64,000 bases of DNA from Cynocephalus volans. Its lineage: Eukaryota; Chordata; Mammalia; Dermoptera; Cynocephalidae. The stretch covers positions 137,499,001-137,563,000 of the forward strand of contig NC_084461.1 in assembly GCF_027409185.1 (NCBI RefSeq), written 5' to 3'. Each line of letters opens with the position of its first letter. Within the stretch, counting starts at the first letter, position 1. Shown here piece after piece: positions 21,979-33,424 of this stretch. A program made the position numbers and the translations under genes. The notes beneath the pieces were generated by a model that ran no database searches, was not told the DNA's origin, and was given only the letters and a program-made list of their open reading frames with translations.

Positions 21979-23349
21979 GGGCTGCCTCACTTACAGGCAA
22001 CAGCTTTGAAGTGTGGAGCAGGAAAAGAACTGTTTCTTAGCTGCAAAAGCGAGTCTCGAAACAGGGAACATGGCGCCAGGGCTGCTGTGGATGCAGACAG
22101 GATCCCGGAGGCCGGGGCCGTGCTGAAGGTGGCCAGTGGCTCTATTCAGGATTTGAGGTTTCAGGCCGGCATTAAAGAAGATTCCTGGGAGTGCCCGAGC
22201 CGTGCCGTGACCGAACAGCCCGAGGCGGCAGCGGCCGAGAACGGGGAAGGCGACAAACCAGAGACAGAGAGTGAGCACCCGACCTGGCACAGCACTGTGA
22301 GTGACCCTTGGCCCAGCTCTGTTCGGGGGGCTGACGCCCACCCGGCTCCCGCCTGCACCACCAGGCCACTCACCGCCCCGGGGCTGCCTCCATTTTCCCA
22401 GGTGCTGGCAGCTCCGCCCGCCTCGGCCGTCACTGAGCCTTCCCACTTGCTTGGCCCGGCGCGGGGCTTTCCGGAGCCTGCGGGCCGGCCTCCCCACCCA
22501 CTCCCTCCACGGTTCTCTGGCGGGGCTGGTGGTGGGGGGCGACCCCGGCCAGTGTCGGGGCGGCAAGGAAGTACGGGCGGGCCGACTGTCACTCCACCAC
22601 ACCCTGGACTCCGGCCCCCGGTAAACTTCCTGTTACTGGGAGGCAGACACCATCTCTGCAGCCACCAGTTTGGAAAAAAAAAAAAGCCTAATGAATTTCT
22701 GGTTGGGAATAGTGTGGGAGGAGAGTTCCCAGGTCCGCTTGAACCTGCCAGAGAGCTGGCTGCAGGTGGGCACTAGATTCGGTCTATGCCGGGGGGATAC
22801 AAAGGTGAACAAGACCCGAGAAAGATCAACACAGTGCTACAAAGGCACCCAGAGCAACCGGTTGTCTGTGCCTACCAGAAACCTGGTAGACTTCCTGGGC
22901 GAGGCAGTGCCGAGCAGGGTCTTGAAGGCCCAGCTGATAGACGAGGGGTGCAGAAGACACGCCCCAGCCCAGCACAGTGCGCACAGAGTGGGGAGACGTG
23001 TGGCCAGGGAGGCGGAGACTCGACAGAAACCACACACCCGGTGGGGTCGCCACTGCATGATCTAACAGCCTGGGCCAGAGCACACAGAACAGGGAGAAGT
23101 CCTGCACAGGAAGTGAAAGCTCAACAGAGATCACACACCCTGTGGTACGTGATCCACCAGCCCAGCAGAGTCCCAGCTGACCAGAAAGGTGGCTCCCCAG
23201 AGAAGCCCAAGACCCGAGGCAACCACACACACAAGGCACTAGAGGCCAACTGAGCAGTCACGGAGGGAGCCATACGAAATTGGCAACCACAGCAACATCC
23301 TAGTTAGTCATTAGTCTTAAACCGGTGGACTGTGAAACCCCCTGCCACA
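21979..23349 (+). promoter_or_regulatory. L1 5' UTR / internal promoter region
   Basis: About 1.37 kb upstream of ORF1. 22065-22640 is strongly GC-rich with many surviving CpGs, which fits an internal promoter in a recently inserted element. GGGAACATGGCGCC at 22063-22076 resembles a YY1 core but lies about 90 bp in, not at the very start as in human L1. The long open frames on both strands here (about 277 and 203 codons) follow from the GC-rich, stop-poor composition and match no protein. This leader does not resemble the L1 5' UTRs at 49.8-50.6 and 57.7-58.6 kb. Confidence 0.7.
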
Positions 23350-24329
23350 ATGAATAAACACCAAAAAAAAGATACCAGAAATACAAAAAATCAAGAAAGT
23401 ACACCACCAAAAGTTAATAAATCTCAAAATCTAGATCCTATAGAAAAAGAAGCCCTTGAAATAACGGACAAGGAATTTCGAGTGATAATTCTAAGGAAAC
23501 TGAATGAGATACAAGAAAACTCAGCTAGACATCATGATGAAATGAGAAAAGTATACTGGATCTGAAAGAGGAAATGTACAAGGAAATCAATGTCCTGAAA
23601 AAAAATGTAGCAGAACTTGCTGAACTGAAGAAGTTATTCAGCGAAATAAAAAACACAACGGAGAGTTTAACCAGCGGGCTTGTCGAAGTTGAAGAGAGAA
23701 CCTCTGAACTTGAAGATGGGCTGTTTGAAAGAACACAAGCAGACAAAAAGAAAGAAAAAAGAATCAAGGACATTGAAGAAAATCTGAGAGAGATATCAGA
23801 CAACCTTAAGCGATCAAATATCCGAGTCATGGGTATTCCAGAAGGGGAGGAAAATGGAGATTCCATAGAAAACATATTCAACAAAATAGTGGCAGAAAAC
23901 TTCCCAGGTATAGGAAAAATCACAGATCTTCAGATCCAGGAAGCTCAACGATCTCCAAACGTATTCAATGCAAAAAGGCCTTCTCCAAGACATGTCATAG
24001 TCAAATTCGCAAAACTCAGAGACAAAGAGAGAATCTTAAAAGCTGCAAGAGAGAAGCGTCAAATCACCTATAAGGGAGCCCCAATCAGGTTAACATCAGA
24101 CTTTTCATCAGAAACCCTAAAAGCTAGAAAGGAATGGGATGATATTTTCAAAATATTAAAAGACAAAGATTGCCAGCCAAGAATACTCTACCCTGCAAGG
24201 CTATCCTTCCGAAATGAGGGGCAAATAGTATATTTCTCAGACAAACAAAAACTGCGGGAGTTCACTACCACACGACCACCCTTACAAGAAATCCTCAAGG
24301 GAGTACTGGGTTTGGTTCCTGAAAAATAA
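23350..24329 (+). pseudogene. L1 ORF1: L1 ORF1 (RNA-binding chaperone), frameshifted
   Basis: ORF1p is the trimeric RNA-binding chaperone that coats L1 RNA. The start ATG at 23350 (MNKHQKK) opens a lysine-rich N-terminus and runs to a stop at 23563-23565. The remainder continues in another frame to TAA at 24327-24329, so a single small indel near 23555 breaks it. Total length is about 326 codons, normal for the family. The part from about 23580 to 23850 has the heptad-like leucine/lysine/glutamate pattern of the coiled coil. The RRM and C-terminal domain follow, with the landmarks SPRHVIVKF, REKRQITYKG, PIRLTSDFS and YPARLSFRNEG, and the DFVTTRP-equivalent EFTTTRPPLQE. Upstream ATG 23332 is in frame, but 23350 aligns better with the family start. 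Confidence 0.92.
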
Positions 24330-24516
24330 CTACCACTGCCATAAAAACCCAAGAAAAATCTAAACCCGTTAGTATAATAAAAATGGCAGTCATGAAGAGA
24401 AAACAAGCTAACAAAAACACTGTCTACAACCTAAGGAACCAACAAACACAGAAACCAAACAGTAAATCAGAAAGCAAGGAACAAAAGACACCTAAGACAA
24501 CCAAACAACCAATAAA

Positions 24517-27093
24517 ATGCTAGGAATAAATCAACACCTTTCAATAACAACTCTTAATGTAAAAGGCTTAAATTCCCCAATTAAAAGACGCAGACTGGCT
24601 GACTAGATCAAAAAGCAGGACCCAACTATATGCTGCCTACAAGAGACCCACCTCACCCATAAAGATTCACACAGACTAAGAGTGAAAGGATGGAAAAAGA
24701 TTTACCATGCAAAGAGAAAAGAAAAACGAGCTGGAGTAGCTATTCTTATATCAGACAAAATAGACTTTAAACTAAAAACCATAAAAAGAGACAATGAGGG
24801 ACACTACTTAATGATAAAAGGACTGATCCATCAAGAAGACATAACAATCATAAATATGTACGCACCCAATGTTGGAGCAGCCATATTTATAAAACAAACT
24901 CTATTAGACCTGAAGAAGGAAATAGACACTAATACCATAATAGCAGGGGACCTGAACACCCCACTGTCAATATGAGACAGATCATCTAGGCAAAGAATCA
25001 GTAGAGAAACACAAGATCTAAACAAGACTCTAGACCAATTGGAATTGGCAGATATCTACAGAACATTCCACCCAACAACCTCAGAATATTCATTCTTCTC
25101 ATCAGCACATGGATCATTCTCTAGGATAGATCACATATTAGGTCACAAATCAAGTCTCAATAAATTCAAAAAAATTGCAATTATCCCATGTATCTTCTCA
25201 GACCACAATGGATTAAAACTAGAAATTAATAACAAACGAAACTCTGGAAACTATACAAACACATGGAAATTAAACAGCATTCTACTTAATGACATATGGG
25301 TCCAAGAAGAAATCAAGCAGGAAATCAAAAAATTCATTGAAACTAATGAAAACAATGATATATAGGATCAATGACATGATCCTATATATCGAACAGCCTA
25401 AAGCCTCTACAAAAAAACTGTTGGAATTGATAAATGATTTCAGCACAGGAGCAGGATACAAAATCAACACACAAAAATCAGTAGCATTTCTTTTCTCCAA
25501 TAGTGAACATGCAGAACGAGAAATCAAGAAAGCCTGCCCATTTACAATAGCCACCAAGAAAATAAAATACTTTGGAATTGAGTTAACTAAGGAGGTGAAA
25601 AATCTCTATAATGAGAATTACAAACCACTGCTGAGAGAAATTAGAGAGGATACAAGAAGATGGAAAGATATCCCATGCTCTTGGATTGGAAGAATCAACA
25701 TAGTGAAAATGTCCATACTACCCAAAGTGATATACAAATTCAATGCAGTCCCCATCAAAATTCCAAAGACATTTTTCTCAGAAATGGAAAAAACTCTCCA
25801 GACATTTATATGGAACAATAAAAGACCACACATAACCAAAGCAATGCTGAGCAAAAAAAAATAAAGCTGGAGGCATAACACTACCTGACTTTAAGCTATA
25901 CTACAAAGCTATAATAACCAAAACAGTATGGTACTGGCATAAAAACAGACACACTGACCAATGGAATAGAATAGAGAATCCAGAAATCAACCCACACACT
26001 TACTTCCATCTGATCTTTGACAAAGGCACCAAGCCTATTCACTGGGGAAGGGACTGCCTCTTCAGCAAATGGTGCTGGGATAACTGGATATCCATATGCA
26101 GGAGAATGAAACTAGATCCATACCTCTCACCGTATACTAAAATCAACTCAAAATGGATTAAGGATTTAAATATACACCCTGAGACAATAAAACTTCTTAA
26201 AGAAAACATAGGAGAAACACTTCAGGAAATAGGACTGGACACAGACTTCATGAATACGACCCCAAAAGCACGGGCAACCAAAGGAAAAATAAACAAATGG
26301 GATTATATCAAACTAAAAAGCTTCCCCAGCAAAAGAAACAATTAACAGAGTTAAAAGACAACCAACAGAGTGGGAGAAAATATTTGCAAAATATACATCT
26401 GACAAAGGATTAATATCCAGAATATATAAGGAACTCAAACAACTTTACAAGAAGAAAACAAGCAACCCAATTAAAAAATGGGCAAAAGAGCTAAGTAGGC
26501 ATTTCTCTAAGGAAGATATACAAATGGCCAACAGACATATGAAAAAATGCTCAACATCACTCAGCATCCGGGAAATGCAAATCAAAACCGCATTGAGATA
26601 CCATCTAACCCCAGTTAGGGTGGCTAAAATCCAAAAGACTCTGAACGATAAATGCTGGCGAGGTTGCGGAGAAAAAGGAACTCTCATACATTGTTGGCGG
26701 GACTGCAAAATGGTGCAGCCTCTATGGAAAATAGTATGGAGGTTCCTCAAACAATTGCAGATAGATCTACCATACGACCCAGCTATCCCACTGTTGGGAA
26801 TATACCCAGAGGAATGGAAATCATCAAGTCGAAGGTATACCTGTTCCCCAATGTTCATCGCAGCACTCTTTACAATAGCCAAGAGTTGGAACCAGCCCAA
26901 ATGTCCATCATCAGATGAGTGGATACGGAAAATGTGGTACATCTACACAATGGAATACTACTCAGCTATAAAAACGAATGAAATACTGCCATTTGCAACA
27001 ACATGGATGGACCTTGAGAGAATTATATTAAGTGAAACAAGTCAGGCACAGAAAGAGAAATACCACATGTTCTCACTTATTGGTGGGAGCTAA
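24517..27093 (+). pseudogene. L1 ORF2: L1 ORF2 (endonuclease/reverse transcriptase), broken
   Basis: ORF2p nicks target DNA and reverse-transcribes L1 RNA. The APE-type endonuclease domain (24517 to about 25250) still shows its active-site neighbourhoods: LNVKGLN, CLQETHL, AGDLNTP and SDHNGLK. It has an in-frame TAG near 24604 (at the tryptophan of the family's LASWIK) and a TGA near 24973. At about 25357 the frame jumps from the start of the Z region to just past the FADD catalytic motif ([11 protein letters not shown]), losing about 430 codons compared with human ORF2p. The thumb and C-terminal region follow ([40 protein letters not shown]). The cysteine motif CWRGCG...HCWRDC and the final SLIGGS are intact. 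Further frame changes occur near 25860 and 26345. Confidence 0.92.
25357..25390. repeat. Perfect 14-bp inverted repeat at the ORF2 deletion junction
   Basis: GATATATAGGATCA (25357-25370), a 6-nt loop ATGACA, then TGATCCTATATATC (25377-25390). The right arm is native L1 coding sequence (MILYI). The left arm is its inverted copy, placed exactly where the deletion begins. Confidence 0.95.
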
Positions 27094-27107
27094 AAATTAA
27101 TATATAA

Positions 27108-27167
<60 letters not shown>

Positions 27168-27356
27168 CAAAAGAAAACCGGGAGGGGGGGAGAAGATATA
27201 ACAACCACAATTACTTGAAGTTGATACGACAAGCAAACAGAAAGGACATTGTTTTGGGGAAGGGGGGGAGGGAGAAGGGAGGGAGGTTTTGGTGATGGGG
27301 AGCAATAATCAGCCACAATGTATATCGACAAAATAAAATTTAAAAAAAAAAAAAAA
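27094..27356 (+). other. L1 3' UTR with (CA)n, G-rich tracts and poly(A)
   Basis: (CA)27 at 27111-27164, two purine G-rich tracts (27179-27195 and 27256-27300) of the kind that form G-quadruplexes in L1 3' UTRs, then an AATAAA-like signal (AAAATAAAATTT at about 27330) and (A)n. Confidence 0.85.
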
Positions 27357-27370
27357 AAGAAAGATTTTCA
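27357..27370. repeat. Target-site duplication, right copy, of the L1
   Basis: Exact copy of 21965-21978. Confidence 0.92.
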
Positions 27371-29920
27371 TACTTGGATAACTATGAAAATTGGGACACT
27401 TTATTATTTCCTCTTGTGAACCAGAAGGCACCTGGGGGTAATTGAAATAATGGCTTTGTGATGATAAATGGCAGAGCTAGTTTTGGAACTCAGGGCAAGA
27501 TGGGGTTTGTGTTCCTAACAATTGGGCCAAACCTCTTGGTTCCTATAATTGTGTTATTTGATGGTACCCTGTCTAACCCACATTTCCAGATGAGGCCTGG
27601 GTTCTATACTTGGAGTTGCCTTTGTAGCAGATGGCGTCATCCATTGTAATCAGCCAGCAGGGTAGGACCTTTTCCCAACCCCAGGACTCTGCCAGCTCCA
27701 GGGCAGGCAAGTGCTGTGGAGAGAGTGGGATGAAAAGTGGGTGTGACCGTGTTCCTTGAGAGGCTCATGGAGTGTCTCTCTCTCAGCTGTCCTTGTACCA
27801 AGAACCACCAGATTGGCTACCCCTGAGACCTCAATACGGCCCAATCCTGCCCTTCCTCCCACCCCACTCCTAAACATGGAATTGGTCTTGTGTACCATAT
27901 CTTGCTTGGGGGTAAGAAGGAAGACAGCCAACTGCTAAGGCTCTATTTCCTTCCCAACCTGGAGAGCTGAAAACATCCCTAACCAGTCTGCACCTGCCTT
28001 ATAGATCAAATCACTTAAAGGGACAACTGGGTGTCAGGTGTTATCTTCAAATGGAAGAATTGAGCAAGAGTTTTCCATCATTAAACTCCTGCTTTAGCCT
28101 CCTATTTTGACTTGTTATCTTGAATCGTGGTTCTAAGAATTCTGGTATTAACAGCTTCTTGTAATCCCAGTTAATTGATCATTTTACTTGACCTGGGCTC
28201 TTCTAATAACTCTTATCTCCACAGGACCAGTCTGGTTTGTAGAATCTTTAAGAAGCTTGATTGTCCTCATAATATCCTCGCTGGTATTCAAGGGACTGGG
28301 TGATGTTAGATTTCTAGTTCATCTCAAAGGAATAAATACTGATCACATTTTATCTAGTTTATGTCCTGCACATTGCAATGTCTTTCACAGTCCTGAAGTA
28401 CCTTAGTCCTCTCCCTTCACCATGTTAGCATCCATTCTATTGAAAACAGTGGGGCAATACATTGGGGCAACACAGGGAATACGTTCAACAAATGTAAGCT
28501 TTCCTCTAATCAGGAGCATTTGTCCTCAGGGATCTTATCTGGTAGCCTCTCTTTTTCCTATGGGTTCTTGACATCTTATGTGGTATAGCCCATCTGTTAC
28601 TGTTAGAAAAGGGGGTAGATCTGGCTTCAGAATGACAAGACTACGAGTTTGAAGTGTCATCAGGACTGTCTGATCCTTTTCTCTTTTTCTCTATTTTTCT
28701 TTTCCCCCATCTCTGCTTCTCTGTGTCATTTCCTTCTCTCCTATATATAGTTTTTCTTCATGTGGTAAAGGGAAGTTCAGACTTAAATAATCAGGTTAGT
28801 TACTTTAGAGGAAAGAGAAACTCTTCTGCCTCTCCACCACTGCCCTTTAGTATATAAACATTCCAGGGAAGGACTCTTGTTGGCCTGCTTGAGTGATGTG
28901 ACTGTGCCTTGGGCCAGTCAAGGACCATATGCCTAAGCCCTCTGGCCAGTGAGGTAGATATTTCACAAGAAGGGGAAGGAGAAATGGGAAACATAACGAG
29001 AAGACAAGCACCAGCTTTTACTGGGTGGCAAGAAGAGCAGTAGGAATGAGCATTCATTTCTATTAACATTTTACTGCTTCCTTATAGATACATTTTTCTC
29101 CTAAGGAGATAAAAGTTGAACAAAGGATTCACCTCATTAAATGACTAAGAAGGGACAACAGTCTCAAAATGGGAAATGTCTAAATCTACCATTTTCCCTA
29201 CATTTCTTTCCCAGTCATTCACTCTGCCTTTCAAACAAAACTGGCTAACTTCTTATGAGAAGACAGAGAAATGATTTTTTCCATTATATTTGATTGAATG
29301 TCATACTCTTCTTTCTTAAGGGAATATAGCAATGACACATGGATTATCTCCAGGGCAAAGGAATCACCCCAGGTGTCTAAATAGGACACTGCAGAGTTAT
29401 AATCTTGCTGCCCTGAATAGAAGATGGGATTATGCACTTTGAAACTGCTTCCTGGTTCACTTCTGATGAAGGAAAGTCCATGCTGACTTCTCTCTTCTGG
29501 TTAGGTGGATGATAAAGTGGTATAATATAGGAATGATATAAAGTGGTATGATATGGGTGATATGTTTGCCTTTATTTGATAAAGGCAAATGATATGAGTG
29601 ACATGACAGTCCCCAAGCCAGTGGGGGCCCATGCCATTTGTGTAAGATGAATGAAGGCTGCGTGATTTGAGGGCACTTTCAAGTTTTCATTCACAACTCT
29701 TGACTTGTGTTATTTTTGAGTCATACTTACTCTCCTGCGCCTGTTAGGAGACACAGAGGTTTAACAATTCTAATGTTTACAATGCAGTTGAAGCTGTCTG
29801 GATGAGTATCACAATCGATAAGACTTATAACAACAAGCACAAAATGGAAAGGATTTAATTAGAGTTGGTTTCAGGTTACTTTGAACAAACTTTTACTGAG
29901 ATAAAGGTCATGGTGCCCTG
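27371..29920. other. No gene recognised, 2.5 kb
   Basis: The longest repeat-poor stretch of the window. Only a small set of direct repeats and a hairpin near 29505-29600 stand out (separate finding). No exon with plausible splice sites and no RNA gene was identified. Confidence 0.4.
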
Positions 29921-30540
29921 CTCAAGCTAGAGCCTGTGTGCCTGCACGGCGGCACTGGCGTCGGGAGCAGTCTGCGAAAGTGACAGCCACAGCGCCGCTG
30001 CCCCCACGCTGCTCCCGGGCCCCACTTCCCCGCACCCAGGGCTGCCTGCACCTGCAGACCCTTTCAGCTACCTGCCCTTGCACGGAGGCTCCCAGTACAA
30101 GCAGCGCTAGGCATCCCCTGTAGTTGCCCTGCCCCCGCTGGAGCCCCGTGCCAGCCATGCTGCTGCAGCCTTAGCCCTGGATGCTGCCTGCAGCTGCCAC
30201 CACCTTGGGGCTATCCCGGGAGTGGACCCTGGACTACTGCAGGCTGCACGATGACCGCGGGTACCCCTGTGGCTACCTGGCTGTGTGCAAGGAGGACCTG
30301 ATGCCTCAGGATTTCCAGCGAGCCATGTACAACCTCTTCATCAGGAACTCAGACCACATCTGTCTGAGTTGGAGCTGCACAGTGCCTTTGAGAAGTATGG
30401 CATCATTAAGGAGGTGGTCAAGAGGCCTGCCAGTGATAAGAGTGGTGCCTATGCCTCTTTCAAGTTCCAGAATCTGGATGCGGCCCCAAGGGCTAAGGTG
30501 GCCATGTCGGGCTGGGTGATTGGCTACAACCCATTAAGGG

Positions 30541-30549
30541 AGGCTATGG
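30541..30549. repeat. SINE target duplication, left copy
   Basis: AGGCTATGG, repeated at 30653-30661. The duplicated bases are RBM15B coding sequence (the IGYGK region). Confidence 0.9.
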
Positions 30550-30652
30550 GGCTGGCCCGTTAGCTCAGCTGGTTAGAGCACCCGCGTTGTAACACCAAGG
30601 TCAAGGGTTTGGATCCCAGTACGGGTCAGCTGCCAAAAAAAAAAAAAAAAAA
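30550..30652 (+). mobile_element. tRNA-Ile-derived SINE (CYN-like)
   Basis: A short SINE: tRNA-like head with box A (TTAGCTCAGCTGGTTAGAGC) and box B (GGGTTTGGATCCC), then GTACGGGTCAGCTGCC and (A)19. The head follows tRNA-Ile (GGCCGGTTAGCTCAG type) with the anticodon region altered to GTTGTAACACCAAGG. It is flanked by a perfect 9-bp TSD and sits inside the RBM15B pseudogene. There is no body beyond about 83 bp. From memory it resembles the dermopteran CYN family; the family name is an inference. Confidence 0.88.
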
Positions 30653-30661
30653 AGGCTATGG
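30653..30661. repeat. SINE target duplication, right copy
   Basis: Second copy of AGGCTATGG. Coding relic resumes directly afterwards. Confidence 0.9.
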
Positions 30662-32018
30662 CAAATGTCACTACTTGTGTGTGGGTGGGTGGCTTGGGAC
30701 TTAACACCTCACTGGCAGCTCTGGCTGGTGAGTTTGACCTTTTGGGGAACATTCGGACCATTGATCACATCAATGGCCATAGCTTTGTCTATATCCACTA
30801 TGAGAGCTTGGATATGGTCCAGACTGCATGTGCCAAAATGAGTCTGAAGAGACCGCAGGCTCTGAGTGGATTTTGCCAAAGCAGAGGAAACTCAGTATCC
30901 CCAGCAGTATCAGCCCTCACCCCTCCCTGTGCAATATGAGCTTCTCACAGATGGATATAACCAGCACCAAAACCTGGATGCCAACCTGTGGGTGTGGGAT
31001 AGGAACCCCCTACACCTCCTATACTCAGACTGAGACAGAACCTTTTTGGAAGGGGCCTGGACCAGCTCCAGTAAACGCTCTGACCACAGAAACAGCCTGG
31101 AGGGCTACAGCCCTCCAGTAGGCAGCTCTGGGGGCGGAGATGGAGACTGTGGCATGCCCAAAGCCTGGGAAGAGGCAGAAGTGGAGGAACCTTCCCAGTG
31201 ACCGTGGAAGAAGACCCACTCCACTTAGAAGAAATGTAACAGGACCGAGGGTTGTGGGCAGCTGCGAGGAGAACCACTCTAGTCCAGAAGTCAAGCAGCA
31301 ACTCCCTCAGCAACAGCAGACAAGGCGCTGAGGAGCGGGGCTACCACCACCACCATGAAGCTCCAGGCTCTTCCTACAGGAAGAAGACAAGAGATAGCGA
31401 ATGCAATCATTGGACCACTGAGTCTGAGTCCAAGCCTCTGGAAGTGCTGAAATGTGAGACCCAAATGCTAAAGAATCTTTCAGAATATGCTCAGACACTA
31501 CAGCTAGGTTGGAATGGGCTTCTAGAGTTGAAAAACAGCTGCTTTCCAACATCTATGCACATCCTAGAGGGGGACCACAGGGTTATCGGTGGTCTTCTCA
31601 AAGACCACATTTCTGGGAGCAAGCTGACCCAGCTGAAAATTGCCCAGTGTCTTCAACTGGATTAGCCCAAGCTCGATGAGGCTATGCGATGCATCAAGCA
31701 GGGAGCCCTAATGGCTATGCAGTGCTCCTAGCCTGCAGGGAACCCCCAGCAGGCCTGGCACTGAGGGGATGCCCACAGTATAGCCAGGCCTTCAGAGGCA
31801 GCTTCTCAGGAACCTGGCCTCCTGCTTGAAACAGAAGCCAGCAGCAGGGGTGATCAGCCTGCCAGTGGGTGGGTCTGGTCCAAGGGCAGAGACAGCTCAG
31901 GCATCCTCTACGCCTTCCCACCCTGCGACTTTCACAGCAGTGCCTCCAGTCAGCACTAAGGACATTGGGCAAACTAGAAGAACATATGGTGATAGTTACA
32001 GTAAGAGACACCTCCTAG

Positions 32019-32350
32019 CCTAACCCTGTCTTTTCCAGCTCCATATTTGTGTCACAAAAGCAGTCATTTTAAAACCTGACCCCTTCTCTACCCTACCCCC
32101 TTGGTTTGAATTCTCTGCTGGTTTATTTTGGTTCATTCGGTGGGGATCAAAATCCCGTCAACCACTAAAACTAAGACTAAGTTCTTAGATTTGGGGGGAT
32201 TTCTTATTTTTTTTTTATAAAAGATAGAAGGGACTCTCGTTATATTGATTTCTAGTATACAAGACACTGTCTGCTGTGTTCTGTAGTTTTTAAAATTTTT
32301 GACTAACTGTGTGGAAAGTTGTCAGTAAAGCCTTTGGTGCTGTCAATTGA
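32019..32350 (+). pseudogene. Probable RBM15B 3' UTR part of the retropseudogene
   Basis: Contiguous downstream sequence, T-rich with AGTAAAGCC near 32324 as a possible cleavage-signal remnant. No poly(A) tract survives, so the end is arbitrary. Confidence 0.4.
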
Positions 32351-33009
32351 CAATGATTTTGATGGTTACTATAGAAATCAACACTAGTTTTACTCTATAA
32401 TATCTTTTCAGGGTGATAAGTTCTTTAACATGCCTGATCCCTGTGGCAGACATGAGAATGTGCCTTTCATAGCTCTAGTTGAAGAGAACATAATTGGCTA
32501 ATGGCCCCAGCATCTGTACTCTAAAACTCATTAATGCCTTTTTGCCAACAACATGCTTCCCACAGGCTGCTCCCAGCCAGTGACCAAGCGTGGCAAGGAT
32601 TCCAAGGAGGCCCATTTCTGGGAGACAATGTGACCTCGTTGAACTTTTCTCAGGACTACACTGCAGTCTAAAACATCTCCACCCAACTTTCCTTCCTTTC
32701 GTCTCTCCTTTACTTGTCTGACAGCTCTCCAAGCCTATCTGAGGTCCCTTCCCATTTTATCTCACAGGCATTTCCCCTGATAAATTCATTTTTTATAAGT
32801 TATGGTAAGATATGTATAATAAAGTTTGCCACTTAAACTATTTTCAAGTGCACAATTCAGCATATTAATTATATTCACAATGTTGTATAACCATCAACAC
32901 CATCTCCACCCTAAACAGAAGCTCTTTACCCATTAAGTAATATTCCCCATCCTAATACATTTCTTGCACTTTAATTCTGACTTGGCGTCTACTTCTCAGA
33001 GGACCCTGA
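32351..33009. other. No gene; ancient repeat piece at 32790-32960
   Basis: 32790-32960 (GATATGTATAATAAAGTTTG, then AAGTGCACAATTCAGCATAT, then AACCATCAACACCATCTCC) matches a very common old mammalian repeat, probably the 3' part of an ancient L1. The remainder is unassigned. Confidence 0.45.
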
Positions 33010-33195
33010 CTAATGCAATCTAGTTTAATCTTCCTAACAGTTGTCAAAGGCAGATATTATCTTTATGTTCCAGATGAGAAAACAGGCTCTGAGATGTCAA
33101 GTAACTCGCACCAAATCACACAGCTAATAAATGCTTAGTCAGAACTCAAACCCGGATCTGTGTGACTTCAAAGCTCATGCTCTTAAACAGTACCT
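33010..33195 (-). repeat. MIR SINE (reverse)
   Basis: GATGAGAAAACAGGCTCTGA, AGTAACTCGCACCAAATCAC and CTCAAACCCGGATCTGTGTG, then TCATGCTCTTAAACAGT. Confidence 0.8.
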
Positions 33196-33424
33196 TTGGA
33201 TAGCAATTGATTGGTCCAGACATGAGCCTCAGGAAACCTAAGGTGGTCACCCAAACCAAAGGACCTCAATGCGGAGGAAACAGATGGGGTCAGCCACAAG
33301 TATGCTGTGACCTGAGAGGTTCTGCCCAGGAAGAATCCTCCAGAAAGAATGATCCTCTAGCCCTACACTAAACCATCTTACGTTGTTCCTTCCTTACATT
33401 CTAGTGGGGTGTGAAGTCCCTCAT

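Larger units (their letters stand above)
21979..27356 (+). mobile_element. L1: L1 LINE with intact ends, 5.4 kb, internally deleted
   Basis: Order: CpG-rich 5' UTR (21979-23349), ORF1 (23350-24329), ORF2 (24517-27093), 3' UTR with (CA)n and G-rich tracts, poly(A) (about 27341-27356). Perfect 14-bp target duplications flank it, so it inserted by target-primed reverse transcription and is fairly young. It is dead: ORF1 is frameshifted and ORF2 has stops and a large deletion covering most of the reverse transcriptase. No 5' inversion is present. With the deletion filled, the length would be about 6.7 kb, normal for a full-length mammalian L1. Confidence 0.92.
29921..32018 (+). pseudogene. RBM15B (retropseudogene): RBM15B processed pseudogene, 5'-truncated
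   Basis: RBM15B is a SPEN-family RNA-binding protein of the m6A methylation machinery. This copy lacks introns and the first part of the coding region. It begins near KLEPVCLHGG (about 29921), continues through GLSREWTLDY and EDLMPQDFQRA (linker), a decayed second RRM (FEKYGIIKEVV, YASFKFQNLD, AKVAMSGWVIG), a third RRM (WVGGLGLNTSLAALAGEFD, NIRTIDHINGHSF), and the arginine/serine-rich region. It ends with the SPOC domain (NLSEYAQTLQLGWNGLL, NSCFPTSMHILEGD, SGSKLTQLKIAQ) and a terminal VRDT motif, with stop TAG at 32016-32018. Many frameshifts and stops (for example after QLD near 31663) rule out function. The RBM15B-type linker and C-terminus argue against paralogue RBM15. A tRNA-derived SINE interrupts it at 30550-30652. 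No target duplication was found. Confidence 0.9.

Noticed and set aside
21943..22776. 277-codon open frame, with a 203-codon frame on the opposite strand
   Set aside because: It begins upstream of the L1 TSD and runs through the GC-rich L1 5' UTR. Openness on both strands follows from GC content, and the product shows no domain.
25289..25864. 191-codon open frame looking like an intact gene
   Set aside because: It is the thumb and C-terminal part of L1 ORF2 joined to the deletion junction. It has no start context of its own.
27111..27164. CRISPR-like or satellite interpretation of regular short repeats
   Set aside because: They are a plain (CA)n inside an L1 3' UTR. No spacer structure exists anywhere in the window, and the DNA is mammalian.
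30181..30563. Two overlapping frames that look like an RRM protein gene
   Set aside because: They are the RBM15B retropseudogene read in two frames across a frameshift. Not a functional gene.
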